Assembly (NCBI GenBank): GCA_026260175.1 | Contig: JAKCWW010002194.1 | Span: forward strand, 1 to 35,658 | Source of the DNA: Reticulitermes lucifugus | Lineage: Eukaryota > Arthropoda > Insecta > Blattodea > Rhinotermitidae | DNA length: 35,658 nt | Direction of reading: 5' to 3' | Shown here: positions 10,500 through 21,232 of the stretch, piece by piece | How the letters are laid out: each line of letters begins with the position of its first letter | Position numbering within the stretch: the stretch's first letter is position 1 | Notes under the pieces: model-generated | The model's input: the letters and a program-made list of their open reading frames with translations, nothing else | Told to the model about the DNA's origin: nothing | The model's database searches: none | Made by a program: the position numbers and the translations under genes

Positions 10500-10728
10500 C
10501 AGGTGTAGAGAGTTATTGTTGAATCTGATCACACTCAAGGACACACACACACACGCACACGGTAGGACTCCTCTGGCGAGGGATCAGCCCGTAGCAGAGA
10601 CCTCTACCTAACAACAGAAAACATGCACAAGGGACAGACATCAATGCCCCCGGCGGGATTCGAATCCACAATCCCAGCAAGCGAACGGCGCAGACCTACG
10701 CCTTATACCGCTCGGCCACTGGGATCGA
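10500..10728 (-). mobile_element. SINE family 1, copy 2, short alternative tail
   Basis: Minus-strand head with CGATCCCAGTGGCCGAGCGG and B box GGATTCGAATCCCGCCGG. The body keeps the family core with a local AC/CA expansion (about 10541-10560). The tail differs from copy 1: after GAGTGTGATCAG it reads CAACAATAACTCTCTACACC, the same kind of ending as copy 4 at 12.65 kb. Confidence 0.85.
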
Positions 10729-12058
10729 CGATTATTTAATTTCCACCAGTAAATAGCATTACATGTCTGTGTGAGGTAATGTTGTGTTTATTAGCGCCCT
10801 GTGCGATGAATTTGCGAAATTAGATACTCTAAATCGCACAGAAAGATACTTTATTTTTCCCTTGGGATGAATTATAATTACGGTCGGGGTCAGTCTCCGG
10901 GGTGTCATTTTATTGGTTTTCCTATTTCGTTAATCCTGCTCACGTGCTGTAGGCCTTCACCAGAGCTAAACGGATTACTTATTCAGTGTTCACTTTTGAA
11001 TGAAATTACGCTGTACGACACAAGCGCGTACTGGCCATTTCGCCGTGAATGCTCGAGCGCACCGTGCTGAGTTGTTCACATCGTTACCTAAACATGAGAA
11101 GTGAGTCAGAGAAATCTCAAAGTTTGGTATTGTATCTGTGGAGGTAACAGTTAATCGTCCGGTACATACAATTCTGTGACGTCAGATATATTAGTAAACT
11201 GTCTCCTTTGACGAACCCTGAAGAAATGTGACCTGGTGTGGCTGTCACACAACACATAAGACGCGGATCAAAATCGAAGGATTTATGTGTATGCTGGATT
11301 AGGAGTTGACATATATGCCTTTTCCATCTCAGCTGCCTAGATATTTAATAAGAAGTTTTGGGAATGACTTATGACACAAGCTTTATTTCATATAATGCAA
11401 CGTCTGTTGCTACATTAATGGCTATACTATTTACCTTAAATTAAAAAAAAATTCAGTATTAGTACATAAAATTAAACTATCAAGGCTTTATTTATCGTGT
11501 GTGTGTCTATTGGGTAAAACGTAACCTATCCCGACATATTTGGACCTATAAATAATCATCTTTAAGACGAAACTTTTATTAAATCATGAGGTATAATTGA
11601 ATTAAAAAGATAAAATCCTGCGCAAGAAAATAATAATTGATATTAGCCCTGTAAGTAAATGATTGTTAAGTCCAGTGCATTACCAATTAGTTTCAATTGT
11701 GTACCAACGGTACTAGGCGAAGTAGGCCTATTTGTTTCAGTTTCATGGTACAGAATTTTAGACTTTCAGTTCATGGCTACCTCATAAGTTTCAGAAGAGT
11801 TCTCTTGGAGATGACCACTATGAGGATGGAAACTTGTCGGGGATGACCTATGTTTTTATCTAAGGGACACGCATTTAGAAGTTAAGTTGTTTCGGTGTTG
11901 TTTTAGTCACTAATATGAATAACATAAATGTTGCGGACACAAAACTAAAGAATAAACATTCAATTTACTTATCTATGCCCGCTCTTAATTTTCTTAAGCA
12001 AAAGACGTCAAATACCATAAACTAATATTATAACCTAGAAGATACTCAGGGATACCAT
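10729..12058. other. No supported gene
   Basis: No coding frame with a domain; the frame 10867-11070 is unremarkable. The stretch is AT-rich and I recognised no repeat boundaries. Confidence 0.5.
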
Positions 12059-12059
12059 G

Positions 12060-12296
12060 TTTTTTATTTTTTTTCTTTCCATGGCTCGACAGCCTTAGTG
12101 GGCCAAGGCCCCCTCATTGTCAAGGCTTCACAATCACACTTAGACACACCATACTCGCAGGACTCCTCTGGACGAGTGATCGGCCCGACGCCGAGACCTC
12201 TACCTGACAACACGCAACACTCACAAGAGACAGACATCCATGCTTCCTGCGGGATTCGAACCCGCAATCCCAGGAAGCAAGCGGCCAATGGGATCG
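12060..12296 (-). mobile_element. SINE family 1, copy 3, with deletion in the tRNA head
   Basis: The long-tail form is present (T-rich run 12060-12074 on plus, then CCATGGCTCGACAGCC-like tail). The B box reads GCGGGTTCGAATCCCGC. The head is shortened: CGATCCCATTGGCCGC is joined directly to the GCTTGCTTCCTGGG segment, removing most of the sequence between the A box and the family's GTTCGCTTG word. That loss should impair internal-promoter spacing. Confidence 0.86.
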
Positions 12297-12428
12297 TCGT
12301 TTCTGATTCTTGACACTGAAAAATTTTCGTGCAGAGACCATTATATTTCTACATAACAACATCCACGTGCGTTGCTCGCGTGATTTTATATTTACAGCCG
12401 TTGAACCGAAAGTACTGGCACATACAAC

Positions 12429-12478
<50 letters not shown>
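12429..12478. repeat. (TAG)n microsatellite
   Basis: Sixteen to seventeen perfect TAG/GTA units. A frame here encodes a valine run and is an artefact. Confidence 0.97.
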
Positions 12479-12644
12479 CACTATCACCAGTAATAATGAC
12501 GTAACTGAATTTAAGCTACAAAATATTTTCTGAATTTCGGAACCAGCCCTCCTGATCGTGTCTAACACAGGCTTAAATGGAGTTAAATTTAAATTAGGTA
12601 ATGACCTTTCTGAACACGTAATTTATATTTTGTGAATTCTTTGT

Positions 12645-12866
12645 CGATACCGGTGGCCGCGCGGTCTAAGACGTTGGTCTGAGGTCGTTCGCTTGCTGGG
12701 ATTGAGGGTTCGAATCCCACCGGGGCATGGATTTCTGTCTTTTGTGAATGTTGTGTGCTGTACAGGTTGAGGTCTCTGCGGCCGTTCCCTCATCCAGGGG
12801 AGTCGTACAGAGTGTGTTTGTGCCATTGAGTGTGACCAGGCGCAATAATAAACCCCTACACCTACA
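12645..12866 (+). mobile_element. SINE family 1, copy 4, short alternative tail
   Basis: Head CGATACCGGTGGCCGCGCGG with GTCTAAGACG (A-box region) and B box GGGTTCGAATCCCACCGG. The body has TGTCTTTTGTGAATGTTGTG and CATCCAGGGGAGTCGTAC. After GAGTGTGACCAG the tail reads CGCAATAATAAACCCCTACA, matching the alternative tail of copy 2 in reverse orientation. Confidence 0.86.
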
Positions 12867-14283
12867 ACGAGTAGGTAGAAGACGTCAGATTAAAGAAATG
12901 AGTTATTTGTACAAAGTATTTAAATGAACATATGTAATTTGGAGTTCGTATCTCTCTAGCCTTCTGTCCGCATTCTGTGCCCCTGAAAATATCGAATGGA
13001 CAATCAGAAATATTTTGTTACGAGTGGTACTGTAAAATGCAAAACATAATCCTTAGAAACACTAAATAGTGCTTACCGACGACAAATGCTTTCAGTAATT
13101 CTTAAAAGTAAGATATCTTCCACGCAGTAAAGTTAAATATTACAGACGTAGAAACTTGCAAACTAAGCCGCATAACGGAAACTTGAGAAACTCACCGAGA
13201 CGAAGTATGGATTACACACTGTGCGCACCGTACCTAAATTACAGTTCCATAAATCAAAGTTTTATTAAGTGGAAGCCGAGCTACAAGAGTGTATTAATTC
13301 TCACAAGCTTGAGTGGGGATTGTGGTAACGAGGATGTGTTTTAAGCCTTCCTATCTGCATTGCCTGAAGTACTGACGGTATTCGATATTCACTGAGTATA
13401 TGGGATGTAGAAAACGGAGAAATACCTTGAATTGACAGGAATTTTCATCAATAAGCTAACATTTCACAATTATGTATACGTTATTTAAACTTCTGCAAGT
13501 TAGTTTCGTACTCAAGTGTTTTTAAAGGATTATAAAGCATAAAAAAATCTGTATTATTACAATTTGGTTTAATTTTATGTTGCTTTGTCAAAGGAGAAGA
13601 GAAATTGTAAATTTTCTGTGGTCTGTGATGCTTTAAAAACTTAGAGATGGTGTATAGAACACATTTTGTGAGGAACCACAGCGGGTTTTCGATCAACGCC
13701 ACCTGACCACAGGACGTTTTTGTTAGGAGACTTTGGTGCAGGATTATAGAGAGGAGGTATTTTAACATCGTAAAGGTACTATCTAAAAACGTAGGAACTT
13801 ACTTTGAAATATACAGAACTATAATTTGGCTGTTGGTCTGTATGGAAGTGAAACATTGTCTCATACCCTTAACCTAGTAAAATATAGTAGTAGCTAATAA
13901 AATTGTTCTTCGTTTAGAATGCTACCTTGTTGTATTCTACATGTAATTGCTAAAATGTAAAAGTTTCCGTATTTCATAATGTGAGAATATTTACATACTA
14001 GTACCCATATATAGTCTTACGCCTCAGTTTTGGCGGGGACTATGAGGAAAAGGAATGGGACAAGAGTACAATGAAATGTGGTTGTTCTTATTAGACTTGA
14101 AAATAAAGAACCTAAAATATAGGTTTCGGAAACTTATTTTATAGTCGATCTACCTGTATATTGCGACCATTTTAAACGTAGAGGTGAAGAGAAAAATTGT
14201 CTCCAGAGTCTCAGCCATGAACTGAAAGCAGAACTTTAATTCTGTTACTTGCCATTTTACGACGAACGAAATCAAGTATAAAT
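12867..14283. other. No supported gene
   Basis: The minus-strand frame 13481-13768 and the plus frame 13156-13344 have no recognised domain. A small hairpin-like word CCTAAAATATAGG occurs at about 14111-14123. Nothing else was seen. Confidence 0.5.
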
Positions 14284-14556
14284 CAGTCGTATAGTGACTA
14301 AGCTACGGGATGAACTTCTGAGGACTGTTAGTTCCATTCCCGGCAAAGGCAATAGAATTTTCACTCCTCCAAAACATCCACACCTGCTCTGAGGCCTACC
14401 CAGTCTCCTATTCAGTAGGCATCGCTGGTTCTTTCCCCGGTAAAGCCGCCGGGGACTTGCGGCTGAACACTCATTCCGTCGAGTGCAGAGGTTAAGATTG
14501 AGTAGAACTATGCCGTTACGATATGCACACGGATAACTGTACTTGTACTTTACTGA
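14284..14556 (+). mobile_element. SINE family 3, copy beta
   Basis: Diverged head (GTCGTATAGTGACTAAGCTA, damaged B box GTTCCATTCCCGGC), body words CACTCCTCCAAAACATCC, CTCCTATTCAGTAGGC and CCGGTAAAGCCGCCGGGG, and end ATGCCGTTACGATATGC. The 149-residue minus-strand frame (14272-14721) is antisense to this SINE and the next LINE fragment and is not a gene. Confidence 0.82.
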
Positions 14557-14589
14557 TGTAAAACATTGCGTTTTATGCTCCCGGTGTCC

Positions 14590-14800
14590 AAGGTTCACAG
14601 AGGGAAATAAACTAGCCACTTTCGATATCGAGGCATGATGGAAGATAATGTTAAAATGGATTTTAAAGGAATAAGTCTGAAGGCTGTTGAGAGTATTCAC
14701 GTGGTTCACGAAAGGGGCCAATAAGTTGCACAGTAATGAACTGTCTGATTTCGTCTTTGATGGTGAGTTACTTGACTGCTTGAACAGCTGTTAACTTTCT
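14590..14800 (+). mobile_element. LINE-B fragment
   Basis: Plus-strand reading gives MEDNVKMDFKGI, equivalent to the WEDNIKMDL-type segment of the LINE-B protein tail, followed at the expected distance by CACAGTAATGAAC and TTACTTGACTGCTTGAAC, which recur in other LINE-B copies. It follows SINE beta almost immediately. Stops and frameshifts are present. Confidence 0.65.
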
Positions 14801-15382
14801 GCTGCCTAGAATTATTTGACAAAGTAACATTTTCGTAAATGTGTCAGTAATATTATCCAATTGGCCATTGCTGCCTTATTAACAATATAAAATTTAGCTT
14901 AAACGTGATAAATATTTGCTCCTGTTGCATGCAGAATCTGATTTGTGTGTTCTGTTATTTAAATGACAAATAGCATATTTAATCTTACACCGACCGCCTA
15001 TTGTCACCTACCGCAATTGTATAATTGTGAATGAAATTCTAGCATTATAATTCAGATTGTTATAATTTTCAACTGTGAAGTTCGACACATTAATCGGAAG
15101 AACATGATATTTCTGAGAACTAAAATTATTTTACTTGATTCTCGGGTCGATCTTCTTCACGAACAAGGAAACACATTTTAAACTGTTTCAAAACGAGTAG
15201 CAGGTGTTACAGTGAGTAACCGGTACGATGTAAATGGTCAGTACACGTTTTGCTGAACTCTATATGGTCCGTAAGTTAAATTTAAATGTAGAAAATTCGA
15301 GAACCATCAGAGTAGGAGTATTGAGGGAAAATCAATTTCCTTTCCGACATCTGTCTAGAAAAGTGATACTTACTGTTACATC
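14801..15382. other. No supported gene
   Basis: AT-rich sequence with no recognised feature. Confidence 0.5.
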
Positions 15383-15712
15383 TTCTTTCTGTTGAGACAA
15401 TAAATATTATCAAACACGTACGGGGGGAGACGAGAAACGTGTACAGGGGTTTGGTGGAAAACCTGAAGGAAAGAGTCTCCCTTTGAAGACCTACGCGTAG
15501 ATGGGAGAACAGTATTAACATTTGTCTTAAAGAAATAGAGTAGTAGGATGTGGATTGGTGTATCGAGCTGAGGACAGGGGCAAGTGGCGGGCTCTTGTGA
15601 GCACGGTAATAAGCCTTCGGATTCCATTAGATGGGAAGAATATCATGACTGTCTGAGGAACTGCTAACTTCTCAAGTAGGATTCTACTCCACGTACCTAA
15701 TGCATTTATAGA
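15383..15712 (+). mobile_element. LINE-B fragment, one of the better-preserved copies
   Basis: Plus-strand translation in broken frames gives KHVRGETRNVYRGLVENLKE, then RPTRRWENSINICLKEIE, then a segment with ELRTGASGGLL. These follow the order of the LINE-B C-terminal tail. After the ORF comes GAGCACGGTAATAAGCCTTC and GGAACTGCTAACTTCTC. Several stops are present. The minus-strand frames at 15282-15715 are antisense shadows of this copy. Confidence 0.78.
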
Positions 15713-16550
15713 CATGCGTACAGATCCTAAATTATTTGGTTTCTATTTTCAAGCAAGTTTATGTAACTTACGTGGAGGAAACTAACAATACGTACCAGAT
15801 TTTGGGATGGAATCTACAAATGATGAAACAGCTTATTAGAAGTTTGATAGTTATATTCAAAAGTGTTGAAGTATGCAGCTGATTGTTAATTTTGGCGTAC
15901 TGTGTCTTGCTTAGTAGACACAGTGTTGGAGATCCGGATGTAGGAAGAAGGAAGTTTTATTTGAATACGGTAAGGAAATGTGTTTTGGAGTGAGTTTGGA
16001 AAAAGGCCGTGTTTTGAAAATATCTCGGAACATTACTAATTGGAATTGTAATCTTTCCGAAGCAACACACCCACCTCTCTCATTCACTTTAATTTGAAGA
16101 TCTTCCAGCAAACATCAGCCTTTGGACTGGAAGTTTGGCTTACAACTTCTTTATTGTTAAGTTTCTTAACGTCTCTTTACGGCGACCTTTTTGCAATATT
16201 GGAACTACCGCCATTGGATATTCGCACTCTGTACAACTGCTTTCTTTCTTCTGAAGCCCAAGACATCTTTTCTCAAGATATGTCTTATGCTATACATGTT
16301 TGTCAACGTATCCCAGAATACAGTTGTCCTGTAGTAAGGATAAGTAGACTTATGCGATAAATACTGGATGCGTATACCTAAATTTATGTGCTTTGTCCTC
16401 TTCGCCCCCACCGTTCATAATCCGCGGATTCGTGCTGGCTGTTTCTGTCGGCTGTGTTTACCAGTGGCACTTTATAGCCGATCATCAAGGCCAAGGTATC
16501 CGTTTCGTATTTAGTTCAAAATAGCATTTTGTTGGGAATGTTACATGTGG
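15713..16550. other. No supported gene
   Basis: The plus frame 16094-16360 (88 residues, no identifiable domain) and its antisense partner are the longest here and I do not support either. Nothing recognised as a repeat. Confidence 0.45.
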
Positions 16551-16712
16551 TCAGTCCGTGTAGGATCTGTGGTGGACGTAATGGTACTGGCACAGGTTTT
16601 TCTTCGAGTGCTTTGGTTTTACCAATAATACTCCATAGTCGCATTTAGTTCTACCATCATCTTAACAATTAACAGCGTCGCAGAATAAAACATTTCTCTG
16701 TGTCTGTCGTTA
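16551..16712 (+). mobile_element. SINE family 2, copy E, head-less, with alternative tail
   Basis: Begins inside the family body: GGATCTGTGGTGGAC, then ACTGGCACAGGTTTTTC and GTGCTTTGGTTTTACC. The tail has AACAGCGTCGCAGAATAAAA followed by CATTTCTCTGTGTCTG, shared with copy C at 23.4 kb but not with copies A and B. The tRNA head is missing, so it is 5'-truncated. Confidence 0.68.
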
Positions 16713-16830
16713 TATGCGGTATGCATAATCGTGCAAATACTTACAGGCTGAATCTGCTGAGAGTGTGGAGAAAGGACATCCGAGGAGAGTTACGAAACAC
16801 TTGTATCGATCTTAATGTGCTTACTTCTTG

Positions 16831-17124
16831 TTTTTTTTTCTGGTGAAAGGCCCCGCAGCAGAAGCTACGGACGCACCGCAGCCTTAAGGCCTATTGTACA
16901 ACCCTGTGATGAAGATGAAGAGAAAGATGATCAATTTTTTTCATTTTCCGAAGTAATGGAGCACCGGTGGAATGAAATTGACATGGGAAAACCGAAGTAC
17001 TCGGGAAAAAACCTGTCCCAGTGACAGTTTGTCCACCACAAATCCCACACGGACTGACCCGGGATCGAGCCGGGCCCTCCGTGGTGAGAGGCCGGCGACT
17101 AACCGCCTGAGCCATGGCACGGCC
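16831..17124 (-). mobile_element. SINE family 2, copy B, full length
   Basis: Same structure as copy A: head GGCCGTGCCATGGCTCAGGC, B box-like GGCTCGATCCCGGGTC, body GTGGACAAACTGTCACTGGG, end GGGGCCTTTCACCAG plus A run (plus-strand T run 16831-16839). Short similar words flank it (ACTTCTTG left, TTCTTCTTA right) but no clean duplication. Local plus and minus frames are translations of the SINE. Confidence 0.88.
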
Positions 17125-17199
17125 TTCTTCTTAAGTTAATCGTGAACACTGTTCCGATTCAAGATAAAATCCGTCCAAATACAAGTACATTTATTTACA

Positions 17200-17237
17200 G
17201 GACAACATGTTTCGACCGTTAAGTCATCGTCAGGTCC
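17200..17237 (-). ncRNA. Hammerhead-like motif 4, solitary
   Basis: Minus-strand RNA: helix I strand GGAC, core CUGACGA (variable position 7 is C), one extra U, helix II GAC/GUC with loop UUAACG, GAAA, minimal palindrome ACAUGU, U at the cleavage position, then GUCC, a perfect partner for GGAC. No inverted partner copy was found nearby, unlike the motifs at 5, 23.8 and 32.9 kb. Confidence 0.6.
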
Positions 17238-17677
17238 ACAATTCTTATTTTTCAAAACATATTGGGGAATGGATAAAAATCTATAAAATGTGACAAAACA
17301 GTTAAAAAGATTATGATCAAAGTCAGAATTAATATGTGTAGAGAAAATTCACCACACTGTTACAATATCCGTTACCAATATCAATCTCTTTCGTTGCTAC
17401 GGACGGCCTGTGTATGAACCTAAGGTTAAGGCTTTTGTTTGGACCGCTGTTCCTTAGCGGCACCGACGGCTTCATTCAACTGTTATGATCGTGTATCTGT
17501 ATATTTCGTCTCCAGCGATATATTACCTGTAAACTTATTAATTTTTCTTATTCTAATCCTTCTTCTGCTTCATTATCATCTTTTGCCATTATCATCATTG
17601 TATTGGTTATCATTTGCTCTTATACTTCCGCCTTTCAAGAACAGGTCTTTTCTTATTCCAGCTTCAGTCCAAAGTTC
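17238..17677. other. No supported gene
   Basis: The frame 17439-17687 is hydrophobic by chance in a T-rich stretch and has no recognised domain. Confidence 0.5.
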
Positions 17678-17966
17678 ACATTGGTGACCATGTAAATGCA
17701 AAATCCATGGAGGTATAAAACGAAATCGAGGCGTTGTTCAACTATTCTTATCCTCGTCTGTACACGGGGGCGAGTGGTTAGCTTCACGCCCTGGCCGCTT
17801 TTTCCTCGGGGAAAGCGCCCACGGTAACCGTTGAATAGAACGTTGGGTGGGCCCCAGAACCAGTTGTTACACTTCGAAGGACAGAAAAATCTCTTGCCTC
17901 TGCCGGGATTCGAACGACGATTTCTCGGGTATCCCGCCCGTATGTTAATCACTGTACCATGTACGG
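17678..17966 (-). mobile_element. SINE family 3, copy gamma
   Basis: Minus-strand head ends in the B box-like CGTTCGAATCCCGGCAGAGG. The body has GGCAAGAGATTTTTCTGTCC, GTTCTATTCAACGGTTACCG and GGGCGCTTTCCCCGAGG, and the end has CCTCCATGGATTTTGC. The tail limit is approximate. The minus frame 17653-17952 is a translation of it. Confidence 0.83.
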
Positions 17967-18530
17967 TATTCTGGTTCTAGTGTTTAAAAATTTAACAGTA
18001 CATCTTGTTATTCTCAAATGTTAAGCTTTTTCAATGACCTTTATTACATTCTTTATAGACATTTTTGAGGACTGTAAGTAATACAGGTTCCTTCATTATC
18101 TCTGCATACGTGTGCAGTACTGATTTTTCGAAACGAGACACAAGGAAACTGACAGAACATTTTACCCTTTTGAAGATTCGCTGGTATTGCCATATTGTCA
18201 TTGTAAAGCATTGGGACATGAAAGTGTTACAAGTGCTTGGGAGGGCGCTGTATTTTGTGTATGGAGCAGAGGAGAGAAGTTGCTCACTTGCTGTATTCGG
18301 TATACATTTTGATATTTATGCGAATTATATTTAAAGATTTAGTTTCTGTAATAAGAACACTGCTTCGCCATTATCAAATCCTGCTAGTGCTGTTTAAGGA
18401 AATATTTGCTGTTTACTTTAAGCATCATACGAAACACATGAATATGCTTCGTGGAGAAAATACAGGGTTTTCAATGTTAGTGCAGGTGAAACGTATATTA
18501 AGTACCTTTATTTTTGTTTTTATTCCGGGA
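17967..18530. other. No supported gene
   Basis: Overlapping frames 18065-18334 and 18237-18551 lack any recognised domain. Confidence 0.5.
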
Positions 18531-18830
18531 TGGCGTATTCGGTGTATATAGACTAGTCTACGGCCTGGACACTTGAGGAACTCTGCTTCGATTCGCCGCA
18601 GGGACGCAAGATATTTCTCTTCTCCAAAGCCACCAGACCGGCCTTGCCTTCCCACTCATCCTCCTATTCAGTAGGTACCGGCGACTGTATCCACTGGAAT
18701 AAACCGGTCGAGGAGTGAAACTCATCATTCATCTCCATCCAATGCTGATGTTAAGAATGTGTGGAATTGTACTGTCACGCCCCTATGCCGTCTTGGCCTT
18801 CCTTTGAGAAAACTTTGCTTTACTTTTTCA
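18531..18830 (+). mobile_element. SINE family 3, copy delta
   Basis: Head GATGGCGTATTCGGTG with TAGACTAGTCTACGGCCTGG, degraded B box GCTTCGATTCGCCGCAGG, then CGCAAGATATTTCTCTTCTC, CTCCTATTCAGTAGGTACC and CACTGGAATAAACCGGTCG. The tail has CCCCTATGCCGTCTTGGCC and a T-rich end. The family order is complete although diverged. Confidence 0.85.
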
Positions 18831-19606
18831 CTCGGCATATTTCCTGATACATTACATGCAACTCTTCCTGCCACCCGACACTATGGCTCCGATTTCATAG
18901 CGGCGGACATTGGACTTTTTCATTCTGCAGTAAGTTCCACATCTCACACACCTGGCGGAATATTGGTTTCCAATTCTTCCAGTTCGTCCATCCCTTTTCG
19001 TTGGTTGGTCTGTCAATTCTTTCTGCTGGCATAAGAAAGTCATTCTAACCGACCAGTTTGACGTATTTCTGCAGTGCACTACATGTCCAAGGGCCGGTTG
19101 TCACAAAAGAAAAGGAATCTGTCACTGTGTAACACAACGTATCATTCCATCCGTACATCAAAGGAGTTGGACTTTGTCCCAAAAATGGCATTAATTCCAG
19201 ATTGTATCTATGGGTAAAAGTGGAGGGTAGATCATGTGTCTTGTTTAGCACATAAACCTTCCCAGAAAGGGAAAAAGAGCAGAATAAACCCCTCAAGACT
19301 GGTGGTTCTCAGAGCGGTGTTGCTGAAGATTCGAGTTCCTGGGATGTTACACCGTGTGGATTGGTACATCATTATACAGCATAACATCTCAAAAGACTTG
19401 AGCCTTCAGAGTAAGTTCCATTGTTACGTTTGAACCTTTTCCAATTTATTGGGTATCCTAATACGATGTCTGTCGTGATTTTATCTGTCTCTGCAGGCGA
19501 ATACCGAGACACTAACTTAATCTTGAAATACAATAGGTAACGGCCGCCCTCTTTCAAGTCGTAACCTACATACGATTCATCATTATCTTCGCGTGACATA
19601 TAAAGC
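18831..19606. other. No supported gene
   Basis: No domain in the short frames. The word CCTGGGATGTTAC at about 19339-19351 resembles the CTTCTGGGAT words in the 4.2 kb palindrome and at 35.4 kb. Confidence 0.45.
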
Positions 19607-19843
19607 CTTTTTTTTCCAATGGCTGAACAGCCCCTTGGGGGCCTAGGCCGCCTCATTTTTTGAGGCTTCACGATCACATAGTTTAGACANNNNNNNNNNN
19701 NNNNNNNNNNNNNNNNNNNNNNNNNNNNNNNNNNNNNNNNNNNNNNNNNNNNNNNNNNNNNNNNAGGCGGGATTCGAACCCACAATCCCAGTAAGCGAGA
19801 GGCCGTAGACCCACGCCTTAGACTGCGCGGCCAGTGGGATCGG
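19607..19843 (-). mobile_element. SINE family 1, copy 5, interrupted by an assembly gap
   Basis: Left of the gap the plus-strand T run, CCAATGGCTGAACAGCC and GGCTTCACGATCACA are the tail of the long form in minus orientation. Right of the gap GCGGGATTCGAACCCAC, AGCGAGAGGCCGTAGACC and GCGCGGCCAGTGGGATCGG are the tRNA-like head. The missing body in copy 6 spans about 97 bases versus 75 N here, so the gap is probably just SINE sequence. Confidence 0.87.
19690..19764. other. Assembly gap (75 N)
   Basis: Run of N entirely within a family-1 SINE. The minus-strand frame that crosses it contains unknown residues and is not a gene. Confidence 0.99.
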
Positions 19844-20031
19844 CTGTAACTTATAATACGGTGAGTAATTTTAAAAAATTAGACTTTATGATCATAAAAC
19901 CAGAAAGAAACCCTTTTGCGGATTCATTGTGTCTTGTACACCACTTCTCCTAGGCAATCTGTTCGATTTTGATTTTCTGACTAAACTTTGCACCCTTTTC
20001 AGATTCATCCATTCAGTAACTGAATTTATGG

Positions 20032-20338
20032 AGCCGGAGTGACGTAGTTGTTGTAGCGACTAGGCTACAGGCTGGACGACCGAGAAATCATGGTTCGATT
20101 TCCTGTCGGGGTAATAGATTTATCGTTCCTTGAAAATATCCAGATCAGCACTGAGGCTGTCCCAGCCTCCTACTTGTATGCGGTGGGTAGTGCTGGCTCT
20201 TTTCCTCCCGGGGCCAGAACTGACGGGACATGAAGCCAACCACTCACCTCCATCTATTGCAGAGATTAAGACTGCGTGGAGCTACACCCCTGTTCCCCAT
20301 ACGCCTTTATGGAAGGCACAGGAAGTACTTTACCGATT
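20032..20338 (+). mobile_element. SINE family 3, copy epsilon
   Basis: Head GGAGCCGGAGTGACGTAGTT, GCGACTAGGCTACAGGC (A-box-like), B box GGTTCGATTTCCTGTC. The body has CTTGAAAATATCCAGATCAG and GGTGGGTAGTGCTGGC; the tail has ATACGCCTTTATGGAAGGC and TACTTTACCGATTTT. Complete in outline. The frame 20130-20345 is its translation. Confidence 0.86.
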
Positions 20339-20761
20339 TTATTGAACGATTACTCGTGTCAGACGATGTTAGTTTCAAGCTTACTGGTTAAGCCAGATTC
20401 TCAGAAGAACTTGTTCCACCCTTCACCATTATTCATATCTCAATTTCCTATGGCATTTTAGGGCTGAGTTCACTGCGGTAATTTATTTTGCAACCACCAG
20501 TAGGCGCACTTAGCAGGTGCTGTTTTCAGGCCGTAAGTCATGCAAGCATTCTGCTGACACAGCTGCTTTTTATGGCATATAAATGTTCCCTTACTATATA
20601 ATTATTCTTCTTACATGAAACCAACATGTTATGCAGAGGCTGTAAATTTAATTGTCCTTAGTTGTGGAGACTCAGCAGTAACAGGTTGGTGAAATTTACC
20701 TAATTTCTAGCTTCATAATTTCTACCTTTTACTGAATGATACTGGTGTGACCAAATTAAAA
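20339..20761. other. No supported gene
   Basis: Nothing recognised between the SINE and the LINE-A copy. Confidence 0.5.
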
Positions 20762-21232
20762 AAGTACTAGACACTTTTCACCTGCAAATTGGACTTAAAT
20801 TTAAGGAAGAAACCAGAGAAATGCTACATTTGGAGCATAGCTTTGTATGGTGCTCAAAATTGGACACTTCGGAAACAAGATCAGAAATACCTCGAGAGTC
20901 TTCAAATGTGGTGCTGGAGAAGGATGGAGATCATACGGACCGGTCGTGTGAGAAATGAAGAATTATTACATAGAGTCCAGGAGGAAGGGAACATCCTAGT
21001 ACATAAAACGAAGGAAGGCTAACTGGATTTGTCACGTATTGCATAGGAACTGCCTTCTAAAACGTGTTATTGAAGGAAAGATAGCGGGAAGTATGGAAGT
21101 GATGGGAAGACGAGGAAGAAGACGTAAGTTTCTACTAGGTGACCTTAAGGAAACGAGAAGATACTGGAAATTGAAGGATCACATTCTCTGGAAAGGTTTA
21201 TGTACCTGTCGTAAGACAGACTACGGCCTGAC
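20762..21232 (+). mobile_element. LINE-A fragment, longest copy, one frameshift
   Basis: Frame 1 from 20762 gives LFTCKLDLNLRKK, YIWSIALYGAQNWTLRK, QKYLESLQMWCWRRMEIIRT and VRNEELLHRVQEEGN. A frameshift near 21005-21020 moves the match to the frame starting near 21039: NCLLKRVIEGKIAG, MGRRGRRRKFLLGDLKE, YWKLKD. This is the C-terminal part of a LINE reverse-transcriptase protein, with an early stop in the upstream part; the catalytic YADD-type motif and endonuclease are absent. It runs directly into a LINE-B fragment. Confidence 0.88.

Noticed and set aside
12310-12504. Poly-valine protein
   Set aside because: Created by the (TAG)n microsatellite.
14272-14721. 149-residue minus-strand open frame
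   Set aside because: It is antisense to SINE family 3 copy beta and a LINE-B fragment; no domain is visible.
19372-19785. 137-residue minus-strand open frame
   Set aside because: It crosses the N gap and a SINE; a third of its length is unknown or SINE-derived.
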